Shown here: positions 47,133 to 59,780 of the stretch, in pieces | Numbering within the stretch: position 1 is the stretch's first letter | How the letters are laid out: each line of letters starts with the position of its first letter | Assembly: GCA_032629725.1 (NCBI GenBank) | Contig: JAFEVB010000010.1 | Location: 248,001 to 312,000, forward strand | Reading direction: 5' to 3' | Origin: Gremmenia infestans | Taxonomy: Eukaryota; Ascomycota; Leotiomycetes; Helotiales; Hamatocanthoscyphaceae | Length of the DNA: 64,000 bases | Notes under the pieces: generated by a model | Database searches by the model: none | Seen by the model: only the letters and a program-made list of their open reading frames with translations | Told to the model about the DNA's origin: nothing | Made by a program: the position numbers and the translations under genes

Positions 47133-50100
47133 TTAATGTGTCTTCTTCCTCGGACTTGGCGTAGCAGCCATATCCTCTCGTGTCTTTATCCGCTCGCTCA
47201 CAACAACAAATTCCTTGATAGCCTTCTCGTGCACTTCCCGCGCATCCTGCCAATGCTTCAACACCACATCATCTTCCCTCAGTCCCCGTCTATAAAACTC
47301 AACGCCGTTCTCATCTTCCCATCTTCTCGCGCCAAGGGCATCGACTTGGTTTTTGCGGGCTACGAGGTGTAGCATAAATTGGTTGTTGAAGACATCCCAC
47401 TCTTTCATATATTTGGCAAAGTCGGTCTTGAATGTAGAGAATGCTATGCGGCCGGGTCGCTCATGGTTGGATGGGATCTGCGGGGCGGCTGGTGCGGTGG
47501 GGGATGAGGGGAGGTTGAGTGATGAGATAAGATCTTGGATTTTCATGTCGTCGAAGTTTACTTTCAGACCCTCTGTGTCAGTAGGAGATTGTGGTTGGGA
47601 TGAGCCAGCTGGTCGCTTTAAAGTATCTTTATTGGTGTTTGGTCTCTCTGCGAATTGAGGAACAGTGTTTGTGTTTGGTGGTGTGTCGACATCCATCGCA
47701 TCTGGGCTAGGCGGGAAAGGTGTTGAAGAACCGGCCGGCTTAGCATCAAAGAGAGGCTTCTCGTCAGGTGTCTCGCTGTCATCAACCACAGCAGCCTTCC
47801 CTCCCATCGTTGGTCGTGCAACAGACCCACGCCCCTTTCTAGTTGCTGGGCGAGGAGCACCGGGCGTAGGGGCAAAGAGACCAGGCTTTCCAGGCTTGAA
47901 GTATTGCGACCATTGTTCAGCAGAGAATTTGGCACCTCCAGGTGACTCGATTGGTGTTTCCCCTGCAGGTGCTGCGAACTTTGGTGCAGTTGATACTTTG
48001 ATAGGCGATCGTCCCCTAGATCGACTGGCAGATTGAGCACGACCCCGAGGTTGAGGGCCTGCAGCTTTTGGGTCTAGCTTGAAGATATTAGTGCCAGCCT
48101 CAAACGTGCCAGCCCAATCCTCAGCCGCGAACTTGGTGCTGATGTTCTCGGCACTGTTGCTAGTAAAGCCATTTTGAGTTGGTTGTGTTCGTTGAAAGGT
48201 ATCATTGTCAACAGGGAAAGTAAATCTAGAAGGTTGGCGCAAGTGATTAGCATTCGTATTTGTGCCCGCTATATCTGAATAAAAACAACGCGTCTTGCTA
48301 GTTGGTTGCAGATGTACTGAATGCAAATAATCAAGGGGTTTGGATTTCTTGGACGGGCTTGCGGTCTCAAATGGATCTCTGTAGTTTTGCCACTGATTAG
48401 ACGGACTACAGCGATTGCCATTGATCGCATGCTTTCCATTCCGAGAGGCAACCGGAGACCCATCATGTGCGCAAGAATTATCACCAGAATTCTGACGCGA
48501 GGAGCTGTTGCTCTTGTGGGACAGAAGTTGGTCGACAAGGTTACGCTGGAGACCTTCAAAAGGATTTAGAGTATGCGGCTCATTTGCGGCCCCACTAGGT
48601 GTCGCATGTTCCCCATCTCCAGTTGGAAAAAGATTGGGAAACTTGTCAAAGTCGTATGCAAAAGAGGGCTGTCTTGATGCAACTTTAGGATGCCTCGCTG
48701 AGTTCTTCTCCGATACTGTCGGGAGTTTGGCTGAATGACTGGAGGTACGCTGTTTGCCGAAGAAAGGGAAGTCGGATGAGGCATACATTTTGTCTTTGTC
48801 CGATTGGGTGCTTGGCTGCTCTGAGCGGAGAGGAGGTCCATCTGGAATCCATGAGTCAACATCCGGCTGTTTACCAGGATTTTCCTTCGTCCACTGCTGG
48901 AATCGTGTGAGTTTGCTTTTGGGCTTACGTGAATTGGGGGAAGCCTCGGCGGCATTAGGATCTGGCTGCCCTCGTGGAGCAGCAGCACCATTGCTTCGTC
49001 GCATAGAAGCTCGGGATTTACCAAATGCATGCCCATTCATGTATGGTCCGGTTACATCATCAGAACTATCACTATCAATGTCGACAGTTGGGGTTTGATA
49101 AGCTGCCGAAGTTCTCGGTCTCGTGCTATCAGCAGCAAATGAGCGTGGCCGACGGGGCGAGGCTAAGTTCGGATCTGAGCCAGTTCTAGGAACATTCTTC
49201 CCTTTGATGGACGGTTCCCTAGTGCTTTTTGATCTGTTAAGATTAGCGCTCTCGAACGGGTTCAACTTCTCCCCTCCATGAGTAGCGTAAGGTGTGTAGC
49301 GTTTCTCCAAATTTGGAACCTTGTCATCACCTTCAATATCTCTGAATTGGCGTAACGGATCCGCACCGACATTCGCTGAATTTACCGGCGGAGGATTACG
49401 CGGAGGCACTTCTGGTGGTGGCGCACGCGTCGTGAAATATGCCCCTCTTGGTGCAGCAGGTTCATCTCCCCCCGGCGTATTTGGCATGAAGCCTTTCCTC
49501 GCTGATGCACTTGTGCTCGCACTTCTGCGATGTGGACTCGTATCCGAAGTTGAATCTCGGTATTCTTCATAGGCGGGCTTCGGAGGTGGTTTTCTGTAAT
49601 CTTTTGCAGGCCTAGCTGGCTCGCGGGGTGGAGGTTTGGGAGCTGTTCTAGTCTGGCTTGGTTTCGCAGTGTGGCCTTTCATGTGCTCCCACGCCTCATA
49701 TGTCCCTTTCCTCGCCTCTGCGCCTTCGTATGCGTATTGTGAAGATGATGTTTTGGGCGCATCGAACTTGTCGTATCTTCGAGCGCCAGCCGATGGTGGT
49801 GGAGGTGGAGCTCTATTCCGAGCAGTTGGGGGTTTCGGAGGTGGTGCCCATTGTGATCCCGCATTTGACCAGGGATTCCCTCGCACTCCAGATGCAGTAC
49901 CGCCAGAATAAGATGCCTTATAGGTTGTTCTAATCCTATTGGCATCGTACTTCGCCTTCTCACTTGGTTCGCTGAGAACTTCGTGAGCGGACTGTATCCT
50001 TTGAAATTTTGCTACGACTTCGCTTTCTCGTCCAGGATTTCGATCCGGATGATAGGTAAGAGCTGTAGCACACCGAGGTCAGCTAAGAATGCAGGATGTC

Positions 50101-50219
50101 CCGAGAAGTGAACAAGCCATACCAAGCTTCTTGAACTGCTTCTTGATCTCCAGTGCATCAGCCCCGGGTGGCAACTCAAGGTCACCATAATAATCTCGTG
50201 TAAGATCTGCCTTCACCAT
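47133..50219 (-). CDS. J-domain (DnaJ-type) protein with long disordered body, 1008 aa
   Basis: Exon 1 (50219-50123) and exon 2 (50062-47133) join across an intron inside the J domain. It starts MVKADLTRDYYGDLELPPGA, followed by the catalytic HPD at about 50051-50043 (YHPDRNPG) and a complete helix IV, so it should stimulate an Hsp70 ATPase. Residues about 90-880 are Pro/Ser-rich and disordered. The C-terminal ~100 residues look folded (FSTFKTDFAKYMKEWDVFNN, then DDVVLKHWQDAREVHEKAI) and are probably a conserved helical module. Filamentous-fungal J-proteins of this architecture are known only as hypothetical DnaJ-domain proteins. The location in the cell is unknown; no membrane segment or targeting peptide is seen. 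Confidence 0.8.
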
Positions 50220-52615
50220 AGTGCCCTTGCAGTAGGTGCAACTCCCGGCAGGAAGCGCAGTGGATGTTCTGCGACGTGGATTTCATGAACGGGGCCTCGC
50301 AGATATAAAGACGGGTAGTTCAAGTACGTAGGTCGAGTGAATCAGGGTCTTTGGTGGGGGTAGGTTGTTGGTTGGCAAACAGCTTCCGCCCAGTCAACCA
50401 GGGTCGTTGGGGCGTACGGAGTAGAGCGAAGAGGCGGAGGCGGAGGAGCTGGTGGAGCTCAGAGCAACGAGTTATATTTCGAAGTTATATGTGGATCCAA
50501 GACGCCCAAAGTTGAAGTTGTACAGATATCCAGCTTTCAGGGAAGGAGATGTAGACAAGAGGTGCCCTCCAGATTTACGCGATCCAAAAGCAGAACAGGT
50601 GGACGTGTAGCTGAAGCGACGGTGAATTATCAGTAGCTTCACACCCCGCTTTTATTCTATGATGCACATGTTACGTCTTTTACGGTCAATATCTATGTTT
50701 GTAATTATCCCACAGTCACATGATTTACATAGATAATTCTGCGCATGCTCGACTTCTGTTTGTATAGTAATCATCCTTCACCTCTGTTGCGCTCTGCGTT
50801 GTCAGCTGCTTGCTTCCCGTGCGTGTTGAAGATCGAGATGATACCTAAAATAGGTAGGTAAGGTGATCCCTGCATGAATGCCTTGATCCCGCGCGAGGCA
50901 GACACATACATCCTTCTCTACGTGTACGAAAAAACCTGCGGAATAAGGCACCAAAACTCGCTTGTCTATTCCGCAGGTTTTTTCGTACACGTAGAGATCC
51001 TTCCCTTCTCTCAACTTCGAGAAAGAAAAAGCCAACCTCCTGAGATCGAAGAATGCAGCTATTCCCAAGTCGTGTGAAGTGTACCGGCTCTAAGACGAGT
51101 TTGGGTGGTAAACCTAGGGCCAGGTTCAATTACAGACCAATCGTACCCGTAGTTCAAGATTAAAGCTCCTAATATCAATCATGATCATACGATCATACTC
51201 AAAGCCCCTCTTCTAGCCATGGTCTTGCTTGGGGGCATTGAAGTTAAGTATTTGTAACGTGGTTTCCGATGATATTCCGTTGTGTTCGATACCCAGAGCC
51301 ATGGTGTGGAAGGAAGACTCGGGTCGAGCGACTCGAGCCGTGGACGCTTCTAAACCAAGTTATGCCATCCTGACTTCTTTCTTGTTGTTCCTATAATTCA
51401 CAAATTTCGAAGTCAATATGGCCATCTTCATAATTTCTCATACCTGGCTGGCGCATCAATTGTTGTCTTGTTCTCAATTTCGTATGCTCAGATGGCTTGC
51501 CGCGTATTGAACTTTTCTATTTTTTCCTCCAGATCTCTACCTACTCTTTTAGCCTGGTAATTTGTGTTTTACACTATCTTTAACCAGTACTGTACGGTTC
51601 ACGGATCTGCCTGATATCCATCCCCGTCTTTCTTCGGGTTCATCACGTGATCTACCCATCTGGCTATGATTGGATGTCTACAAATTCTCCGTTTACTCGG
51701 AGTGTTACTCGTGGGTTTTGCAAATCAGTGTGTGTCTTTCTCCGACTACTTTGTTTCAGAGAAAGTTACTAATAGGGGGTAGCAAGGCGTACCTGGTTCC
51801 TACGTTGTACACATCGTCAGAAAGTTTCAATATATGTAGTGTATTCAACCTTTCCACAGCTCTGATGATCCAGGGGTGTGAGACAACGAATTCAGAATTC
51901 CCATGCCCCTTTTTTCATCGGAAAATTGTTATTCTTTGATTGTACCAGTTATCTCCAAAATGATTCCAGTCTACACTCTTCCTCATGTTTCTTTGCTCAA
52001 GAATAGCATCACTAATTTCTTTGTCGGTTTCAAAATGTCCTCTTACATTCCTTCGAGGCTTCGCTCAACACCTCAAATAACCTTCTCCGTATCGGATTGA
52101 AACCGTCCGATCTACTTCTCTTATTTTTCTTTGTTAGGCCGGGTATTTTCTTGAAACCATTTGGCCGTGCGGCATGTTTTGAGACCCCAAACCCCGTCGC
52201 GCATCAGGGGCTAAGCGAGTGAACCCCTCGACCCACCCCACTCCACCTTACCTTGATCTACGAATTCGCCATCCTCTGAACAATGTGTTGCTGGACTGAT
52301 ATGATGATCTCGAGTAGATCTATGGACCATCCAGCACAGACTGTTTGCCCCGCTGAACAAAGTTGAAATAAACACTTGATGTTGAAAAGTTGAATATCGT
52401 ATTTCCCATTTTGTTTACCCCGCGCTTATACACAATTCCCTTCTGCCAAACCCATTCAAAAACAAAAAGCGCCTAGCTCTGCCATTTAACTCCAATGCCC
52501 AGCATTTCATCCAATATTCCAGTACGCCCTCATTGAAACAAACCCAAATCACCCATCCTCCCTAAATCCCACCAAACTCCGCATCCTATCCCATCCCATC
52601 CCAATCCCCTCCACT
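50220..52615. other. Long intergenic region (2.4 kb) with a perfect inverted repeat
   Basis: Upstream of two genes lying on the same strand. It includes the inverted repeat at 50915-50997 and a TACGGAGTA 9-mer at 50416-50424. Open frames here are short and several exist only because the palindrome mirrors them. 51130-52615 is T-rich with no gene seen. Confidence 0.5.
50915..50997. repeat. Perfect 31-bp inverted repeat with 21-nt loop (hairpin)
   Basis: The left arm 50915-50945 and right arm 50967-50997 are exact reverse complements. The arms contain ACGTGTACG, six A/T in a row and CCTGCGG. The 21 bases 50946-50966 form the loop. The flanks do not continue the symmetry. Confidence 0.95.
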
Positions 52616-53098
52616 CTACACAGTAGCACTCGTCGCACTAACCACCCCCGTCTTCTGCTGCGTCAACAGCTCCGGCGTACTAGCCGCCGGACACCCAACG
52701 CCCTTCTTGCCCGTGAAATTCTGCAACGTAATCAGCATCGCCGTCGCGCGATTCTTGTTCGTATTCGTATCCTGCACCGCAGCATTCGTATTAAACGTAA
52801 TCGGTGTCCCCAGCACGTTGCCCGCTGCTACATTGGTGTTGAGCTTCGCAATGAAGTCTGCGCGAGACGGGGGACAGACTGCCGGGATCGCGACACCGTT
52901 AAGGCCCTTCAAGGATCCGGTTTTGATGCTGAAGACTGGGACGAGCCTGGGCGAGACGGCGCTCGCGGTTGTGGTGTTGCTTTTCGCGGCGGAGGGCGAG
53001 GCGCGCACGGCTATCCCGTTTGTGGATTGGATTGTTGGGAGTGCGGATGCGCTGAGTGCGAGGAGGGAGAGTGCGGTGATGGCGCTGAGGAATTGCAT
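52616..53098 (-). CDS. Small secreted protein, 160 aa
   Basis: It begins with a clear signal peptide (MQFLSAITALSLLALSASA) followed by LPTIQ. The mature protein is small, Asn/Thr/Ala-rich, with two cysteines (AVCPPSRADF and GVGCPAA), which could form one disulfide. No domain was recognised. It could be a wall-associated or effector-like protein, but nothing in the sequence proves that. Single exon; the start is fixed by the signal peptide. The alternative longer frame upstream lacks sense. Confidence 0.7.
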   Translation of the reverse strand: MQFLSAITALSLLALSASALPTIQSTNGIAVRASPSAAKSNTTTASAVSPRLVPVFSIKTGSLKGLNGVAIPAVCPPSRADFIAKLNTNVAAGNVLGTPITFNTNAAVQDTNTNKNRATAMLITLQNFTGKKGVGCPAASTPELLTQQKTGVVSATSATV

Positions 53099-55420
53099 GG
53101 TGACAGATGTGGTGGGTTTTAAAAGAAGGTATGGTTTCGTTGATATGTTTATATTGGTTATAATAGAATAGTGAAGAAGACAAAGTTCCAGCTTTGGTAC
53201 AGAAGTAAATTTGAAGGAGTGACTGATTGTATAGAGAGAGATTTCTCGTCGAGAGATGGGTAGGAAAAAGGCTGAAGTAGAAGTGCGGTAGAGAGAGTCG
53301 TTGATTGTGCGGCTTGATGCGACCTTAAAGTACTTCATCGCAACTGTGCTGTTTCCAGACAACCCAACCTGCATCTCAATCACAGCTCGGATCAACCCCC
53401 AAAATCGACTTAATAGGCAAGCAGGCAATGTAGCATGGTTGGTGGCATGGGAGGATTGTTTGAAATCCTTGGCACAGCCCAAGTAGCGTAGCCTCCCCTC
53501 CCCTCCTTCACCAGATATCCGATGAACAGACGAACATCACCTATGGCGTGCGTAAAGACACAAAAAGGTCCCTGCCCTTTGCGGGGAGCGTTACAACGCA
53601 TGATACCCTCCGATTTCATCGACGAATCCTTATCCTCCCGCACATCTCACTCCCGACGACCCCACTTCTCTCACAAAACACGTTCCAGGTATCGCTAAGG
53701 CCCTGCTCCGACCCCTGACACACCCAATCATCGTTGAAACCCACAAGGGGGTAGCGACGTAAGCGAGCGTTTCAAGGCCGCCAGGCTCGACTAGGGAATT
53801 TCTAACCTCTCCTCTTTGGAAGCTGGGTAACTTCAAATCAACTCAATTCGCGACTAGATTTTCAAACAGGGTGGGTTTAAGATAGATAGATAAGATTGAG
53901 GAGATGAGTTTCTCGCCTGCCTGATAAGGTATTTTTCTTCGGTGTCTTGCATTTTGCGGAAAGCAGATTTGCATGATCGTCCGTTTAGACGAAAAATCGG
54001 AACAGCAAACAGAGTAATTCCGATCAGTCACGAATCAATACCCCTTAAGCTGCAGAGTTACGGGCAAGGAAGGAAGGAACATTCTAGAAACTTGCTCACA
54101 TTCATAGCTATTTTCAGAGTTTCAAGGAAATAAATCATAATGAAAGATGTGCAATACACCCTCAGCCTCTTCCAGGATAGATATTACGAATTGTAGTAAA
54201 ACAGGAAGGAATGATTAATTTTACCCATGTATGTCACCTATCCTTATCACTGAGGCTTTGCTTAAGAACGTGTTCGGGAAGGATTTCAAGATGCATGTTC
54301 GAGCATTAGCTTAGGAGGGACAGGGGTGACGTGGGGTACGTATTCTGCCCAGCTTGCTTCTTTTCGAAATAATGAGAACAAGACTCTGATACATAGACTC
54401 TTGATTACCTTTGAGCATCTCCAGCACACAAAAACAAAAAGAATAAGGCTGTTTCACGGGATCGAAGCGTGCATTCCTTTCTTTAGTCCTTTTCAGAAGG
54501 AATGCAAGGCTGTGCCGATCAGACGATCTAAGCCCTTCCTCTAGCAATGCTTGGCCAATGTGTTGATTGGTGTTCAAAACTGATTGCGTCCGTTTGCTTT
54601 TGTGGTAGCTCCTAGAACAAGTGACCAATAAACACTTATCAAATCATGTGTAATACACCTGATCTTGCATGCTACTACAAAGGACTGCATCTGCTATGAA
54701 ACCAAAAATGGTATTCAGGCGAGGTTTCTAATTGCCTTTAATTAAATCGCAATTCGGCGCGTGTAGAGAAACAACAACATGGTTGTAGACAACGACAATG
54801 CGATAGGTGCAAGAGGTCTTATTTAAAGAGTCAACTTCAGCTCTGGTCCACCAGACTGTGACTCTCACGACAAGTAGTAGAGAATCTACGATTTTTCTAA
54901 CAATAGAACAAGGTGACTGCAGTCAAATCACAAGCGTCTCATAGAAATATACCCATTTACCCAAATATCGTTTGCATCTGCGGGCAGCCGGCTTCTTTGC
55001 CACATTTGAATCGGACCACGAGTTAGAGAAAGGCAACAAGGGTTGCCAATGAGATGGAATATACAAGCACCGTGGGCAAGCAAACATACGTGGCAAGATT
55101 GGATCGTTAAAAAGTACGGAGAAGATTATTTAGTCTGTAGACTCCTTCCCTATGGAGGTAAGTATATCCAATGAGTGGAAGTATAGCTAGAATATAGTAG
55201 AAGTAGACTATAAGTTTGTGAATGCTTCTTTGTGTATCAAATATTTACAATTCGTTTGCTAACGATTACATCTTTCCGGTATAATAAGGTCTCGATCTCC
55301 CGTTTGACCCCAACTCCCTTCTCTACAACATCGCCATTTTCGATACAAACAACCTCAGGCTATTTGCCAACAGCACCGTAGTTGACGACTTACACTCTGC
55401 ACTCTGTAAAGATTCAGGAT
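53099..55420. other. Long intergenic region (2.3 kb)
   Basis: Promoter side of two divergent genes. No open frame with domain support and no tRNA fold that I could confirm. AT-rich from about 53830. Confidence 0.5.
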
Positions 55421-56888
55421 ATGGCAGACGCACACCAGGTCCTTGCGGTCTATCCGCCAAGTAAATTGTAAGTGTGAAGCTTGATCATGAAGTACTAGTC
55501 TCCGTTTGTATATTAAAACCCAACTTCAGACCGGAGCTCCAAGCCATTGCGTCGACGAAAACACCTGAAGCAGCACGTCTTATGAGCTACCCTCTCGAGA
55601 TACAATGCCTGATTGCCAGCTATCTAGAGAATAGAGACAGGAAAGCTTTACGTCTCGTCTCCCGAGCGCTTGCGGTTCTTGGAGCAGAAGGTCTTTTCGG
55701 AAAAGCTTTTGAAGTCATCGATACATGCGTTTCCCTGAATCGACTTATGGAAGTCACCACTTTGCCCGCCTTTACTTCCGCCGTCATACGAATCAAGACA
55801 CTGAACCTACATACGTTCACAGATATCCGAGCTCCACTGTACAGGATGACCGTCTCGTCCGCGAAACACGAATGGATGTCGGTACTTTCGGTGTTGCCTT
55901 CGCGTACCTCAAGAACGTTGACACCATTAATATCATGTCAGTGTCTAAATCGCTGCATTTGAAAATGGAACCATGTGGCCGTGGACTAGCCGCCATATCA
56001 GCTGCTCTACACGCTCATCACCATCCGATCAGCCATCTCAGCGCTGAGATCGGATTGAACTGCCTCTTGGATGCCGAAACCGCTACACACGTTGCTTACA
56101 CGTTCAGTCGGCTCGAGACTGTAAACCTCAGGATCAACCTTGAGGATCGCGCCATTCCATGGAAAGAAACTGCCGACATAGGGTCTCTAAGTCCCGACGA
56201 AACTCCCGATCCGAAAGACGTTGTCAAACAAGGGCTGCTGGCGCGCGTTTTCGAAGGCGCACAAGAGCTGCGCGCTATTCGATTGACATTCGAGTATCCA
56301 ACCCAAGAGAAACCAAGAGACCGATCTCATCTAGCGCGTTCGAACATTGAATACTCGGCATGGAACAGCTCTTCGCTGGAAGAATACCTTGGCAGGAAAG
56401 TCTGGCCACATTTGCACACGCTTTACTTGACCGACCTCTTGATCGATGCAAAGTCTTTGCTCAACGTGATCCAGAGAAACAGCGGCACCCTCAAGAACTT
56501 CGGCCTGAACAAATGTGTATTTCGCGGCGACCAGTGGCCAGATTTCTTTCTCGCATTGCGGGAGAACAAGACACTGAAGCTGGAGACATTCTTGCTTAGG
56601 GGTCGCTGTCAATGGACTTGGACGCCCGACCTAGATTTTCCCTCTGGACTCAAGCACCCCTACAAGCACACCGAAGACAGCCGCACGCTGGCCAGATCGG
56701 GAGATGTACCCCCAAGAACTGTCATGTTGGGTGATGAAATGGCAAAGTATGTTCTTGGAGGGGTGGACAAGTTGCCATGGGACTTCTACCAAGGAGTTCA
56801 TGTTGCCACTTTGCAGTCCTTGTTCATCGACTCGGGTGTGCATGGCAACCACGATTATCAATCAGAGAAACGTATTTGGGGCGAGTAG
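55421..56888 (+). pseudogene. F-box-domain protein gene with an apparent frameshift near 55843
   Basis: Exon 1 (55421-55467, starting MADAHQVLAVYPPSK) joins exon 2 at 55530 after a 62-nt intron. The next residues form an F-box (MSYPLEIQCLIASYLENRDR, KALRLVSRALAVLG). That frame stays sensible to about TFTDIRAPLY, then degrades. From about 55845 the coherent frame shifts (DDRLVRETRMDVGTFGVAFA) and runs to 56888 as a leucine-rich-repeat-like C-terminal domain. One missing base near 55843-55845 would explain it. A 66-nt intron (55783-55848) with a weak GTCATA donor is the alternative. SCF-type substrate recognition would be the family role. A recent pseudogene, an assembly error or an odd intron cannot be separated here. 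Confidence 0.6.
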
Positions 56889-57292
56889 TTCCGTGATAAA
56901 AGAAGATAGTTGATGCACTGGACTTAGAAAACTGGAGATTGGTTAAGCCTTGGGGTGGTACTTGGGCCTCAAAATAGAGATGAATCCCTTGAATATTACT
57001 TCATGTTGCCCAATAGAAGTGAAGCAAACTTTTGGTAGAAAGAGGTAGGCAGTAGATTTCGGTACGGCAGAAGTAATATTTGAACCACAAGAGTGTGGAA
57101 TAGCTAACAGCTATCTAATTTTCTACATCCTCCTATCAAAAACGAGAAATAAGCCCTACTAGCCAGCGCCCACTTGTCTGTGTTTTAGCCTGACTCAGAA
57201 TCAAAGAAATTATATTTCACATTGAGTGAGACTAATAGCTTGATTCATTCAGCACAGCGTTAACTGTACAATTTGGGTATCATATTCCGAAA
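56889..57292. other. Intergenic region between convergent genes
   Basis: No gene seen; 3' flanks of two convergent genes. Confidence 0.6.
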
Positions 57293-58591
57293 TTAGCTGT
57301 TATTCCCCATAACACCACTGATGATCTTATAACACTCTTCAGGACTTTCAAAAACGTGCCAGACGCTATTCGGAACACCATCAAAGGCTTTCTCGAACCG
57401 CTTCGGCTCGTTCTTCTCTTCAAGACCAATAGCTGCGATGTCTGTGACTTTGCGGATGAGAATCAAATGTACCCAGCCTGGGAATTTGTGGAATCTAACG
57501 CGAATCGGAATTAGTGTCCGATGATAAAACATAGAAAAGACTTACATTTCTCCGTAGGCTTCAGGGTCGGATTGAGTGGAGTCTCCAATGCAAATCATTT
57601 TGCGACGTGGGACCCACGAATTGATCTTGATCATCCGATCGACTTTATATTCTTGGGTGCCAAGTGTGAGATTCGAGAGTAAACCGGACAAGTTCATCCA
57701 GCTGGCATCTCGTAGGATCATGGTTCCTTGAGGGTAGAACTTTTGACGGAATTGGCTGAGAAAGTAGTATAGGTTGTAGGGCGAGGCGGAGAGATAGAAG
57801 AATGGGGAAGTTTTTGTGATGAGGCTTTGGATATAGGTGTAGAGTTCTGGCATACCCTGTATAGGGGTTGCTTCGGCAACAAACGTGGAGCGTAGAATGC
57901 CAATAGGGTCGCTGGTTTGAGTAACCTTAATAGTATCGTCGATATCTCCACCTGATTAGCTGAATGAAGTTGAATGTGAAGGACCAGCCTTACCAGATAT
58001 AAGACCCCATCCTTCTGGCTCTGCAAAGAATGTCTTCCCCTCCAATATCCCATTCGCGCCCTGCGGTACTCTTGCGACTGTCGAGACAACGCTTCCACTA
58101 TCAGACCCCGGAATGGAATTGATGTCGCTACTGATGCCATTTCGCCCACTCGGACCCAGTTTCAACATTTCCTTCTGCGCAAACTCCGCATTGACAACCC
58201 TTCCCGGCAGTACGCTCTGCACAAATGGCATCAACCGTTCCTGGATCGTAGCCTCCGCCGCATCCCCTTTCCCGATCCCTAGTTTCCCCGCCACATCTGC
58301 CACGACAGTACTTATTTCCACGCCCGAGTTTTGGTCAAAGACAGCAGCCACGAACTCCGCCTGCCACTCGTTGGTCTTAGGGCTTCGATACGCGGTGTTG
58401 TCGAGCAGCCATACGGTGTCGTTTGCGGTTATTTGCTGGGGGAAGGGGTTCCAGTGCCCGAGATGTGAGAGGAGATCGTTGGTGAGGGTTGGACGATTAT
58501 CGGAGGCAGGGTCGGCTCTGATGTTGGGTAAGTTGGACTCGATGTCGTGGAACTTTCGCTCGTGGCGCATCTTCCGTTCGAAGTCGGACAT
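57293..58591 (-). CDS. App1-like phosphatidate phosphatase (DUF2183), about 401 aa from this start
   Basis: Mg2+-dependent phosphatidate phosphatase family. In yeast, App1 acts on phosphatidic acid at actin patches. Exons 58591-57994, 57951-57546 and 57494-57293 join exactly. The catalytic DxDxT-type motif is at the start of exon 2 (GGDIDDTIKVTQT, about 57951-57915). Later conserved stretches are PFFYLSASPYNL, LRDASWMNL, KMICIGDSTQSDPEAYGEM, and FPGWVHLILIRKV. Coding-like sequence continues upstream in frame (LEAYQKAANIAIELFL) to an acceptor near 58661. A further 5' exon is therefore likely, and the true start is probably outside this model. Confidence 0.8.
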
Positions 58592-58661
58592 ATTGTTGGC
58601 GTTATTTGAGGCTAAAAACAGCTCTATGGCGATGTTAGCGGCTTTCTGGTAGGCTTCTAAT

Positions 58662-59780
58662 CTGTGTCAAAATAACAAAAGAAGAGAAGTGTAGCTGTAG
58701 CAGTTGAAGGTGGAGGGGAAGAGAGAGGGGTAAGGTGAGGAGGAAGCTGGGAGGGGTAGCACGAGGCTGATGTAAGAGGAGCTATATCAGCCAATCTGCA
58801 CGTAAGCTTCATGTTATTTTAGACAGGTTCAGGCTCAACAATCTTATTATATTGTATAGAGAATATCGTAGATACTGCCAAGTACCTTCATAAAGTTTCA
58901 TATACTGTAATATGGTGGTGCAGTCTTTTACATGTCCATCCAGGAGAGGAGAGGAGATAGGGCAGCTGGTGGCAGCACCAGGCAGGATTATGAGTGCTTA
59001 GTCAGCCGCGCTAGCCAGCTAGCCTCAAGGCCATGATCGACAACCTCTTTCACAAATCTGCACGCTTCAGGTCAGCTGGATGTTTAGTCATGGAAGTTTT
59101 CTCTGTTTTTTATGCTGAAGGTAAGAAAGAGATAGAGTTAAGTGACAAAAGCCACCAGGTATACCGTTGCTCATTCCCCTTCATCCAAGATGATATTGGG
59201 GTTCACACAGTCGGCTTCTGTGGCACACGGCAGACTGCATAGGGTGATACGGTGAGAACATAGTGGCACGTGGCTCTCGCATTCATGACCCAAAAGCATC
59301 ATATGAGCTGCGCGCTGCAGATATATGTGGTGCACGCGATAGTTGATAGAACTCTCGACAATGACCGATCTACTTCTCGATTGTCAGTCAGCGAGGTTCC
59401 CAACAAATACCCTGCCGGGCCAGGGTATCCATGTGATATATCGTGGGTTACGGGTAAAAACATCCTCTATGAATTCTACCGCTCCTGGGGTCTAAGCCCC
59501 ATCGGAGTTTTCAGCTTTACTACGGGATGCAAGACACTCTTGTCGAGCGATTCAGTACCAGAGGAGCTATATGCATGAGGGCTCAGCCGCAGCTTACTAG
59601 CAGGAGAAGCATAAGAGCCGCCATATAATTGCTTTGTTGACAGGACGTTGTACTCGGCTGCACTCCCATGCAAACCTGCAAAGGGTACTTGATCGAGGGC
59701 AAGTTCGGCCGTTAAGACGGAATAATGGAATATATTTCCTTCCACTCCATCACGATATCCTCTAAGTTCTTGGACAGGTC
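58662..59780. other. Intergenic region
   Basis: Probably holds the missing first exon and promoter of the App1-like gene. Otherwise short frames without support. Confidence 0.45.

Noticed and set aside
50802..51129. Three 67-94-codon frames on both strands around the palindrome
   Set aside because: They share mirrored peptides such as VYEKTCGI and YSAGFFVHVE only because of the inverted repeat.
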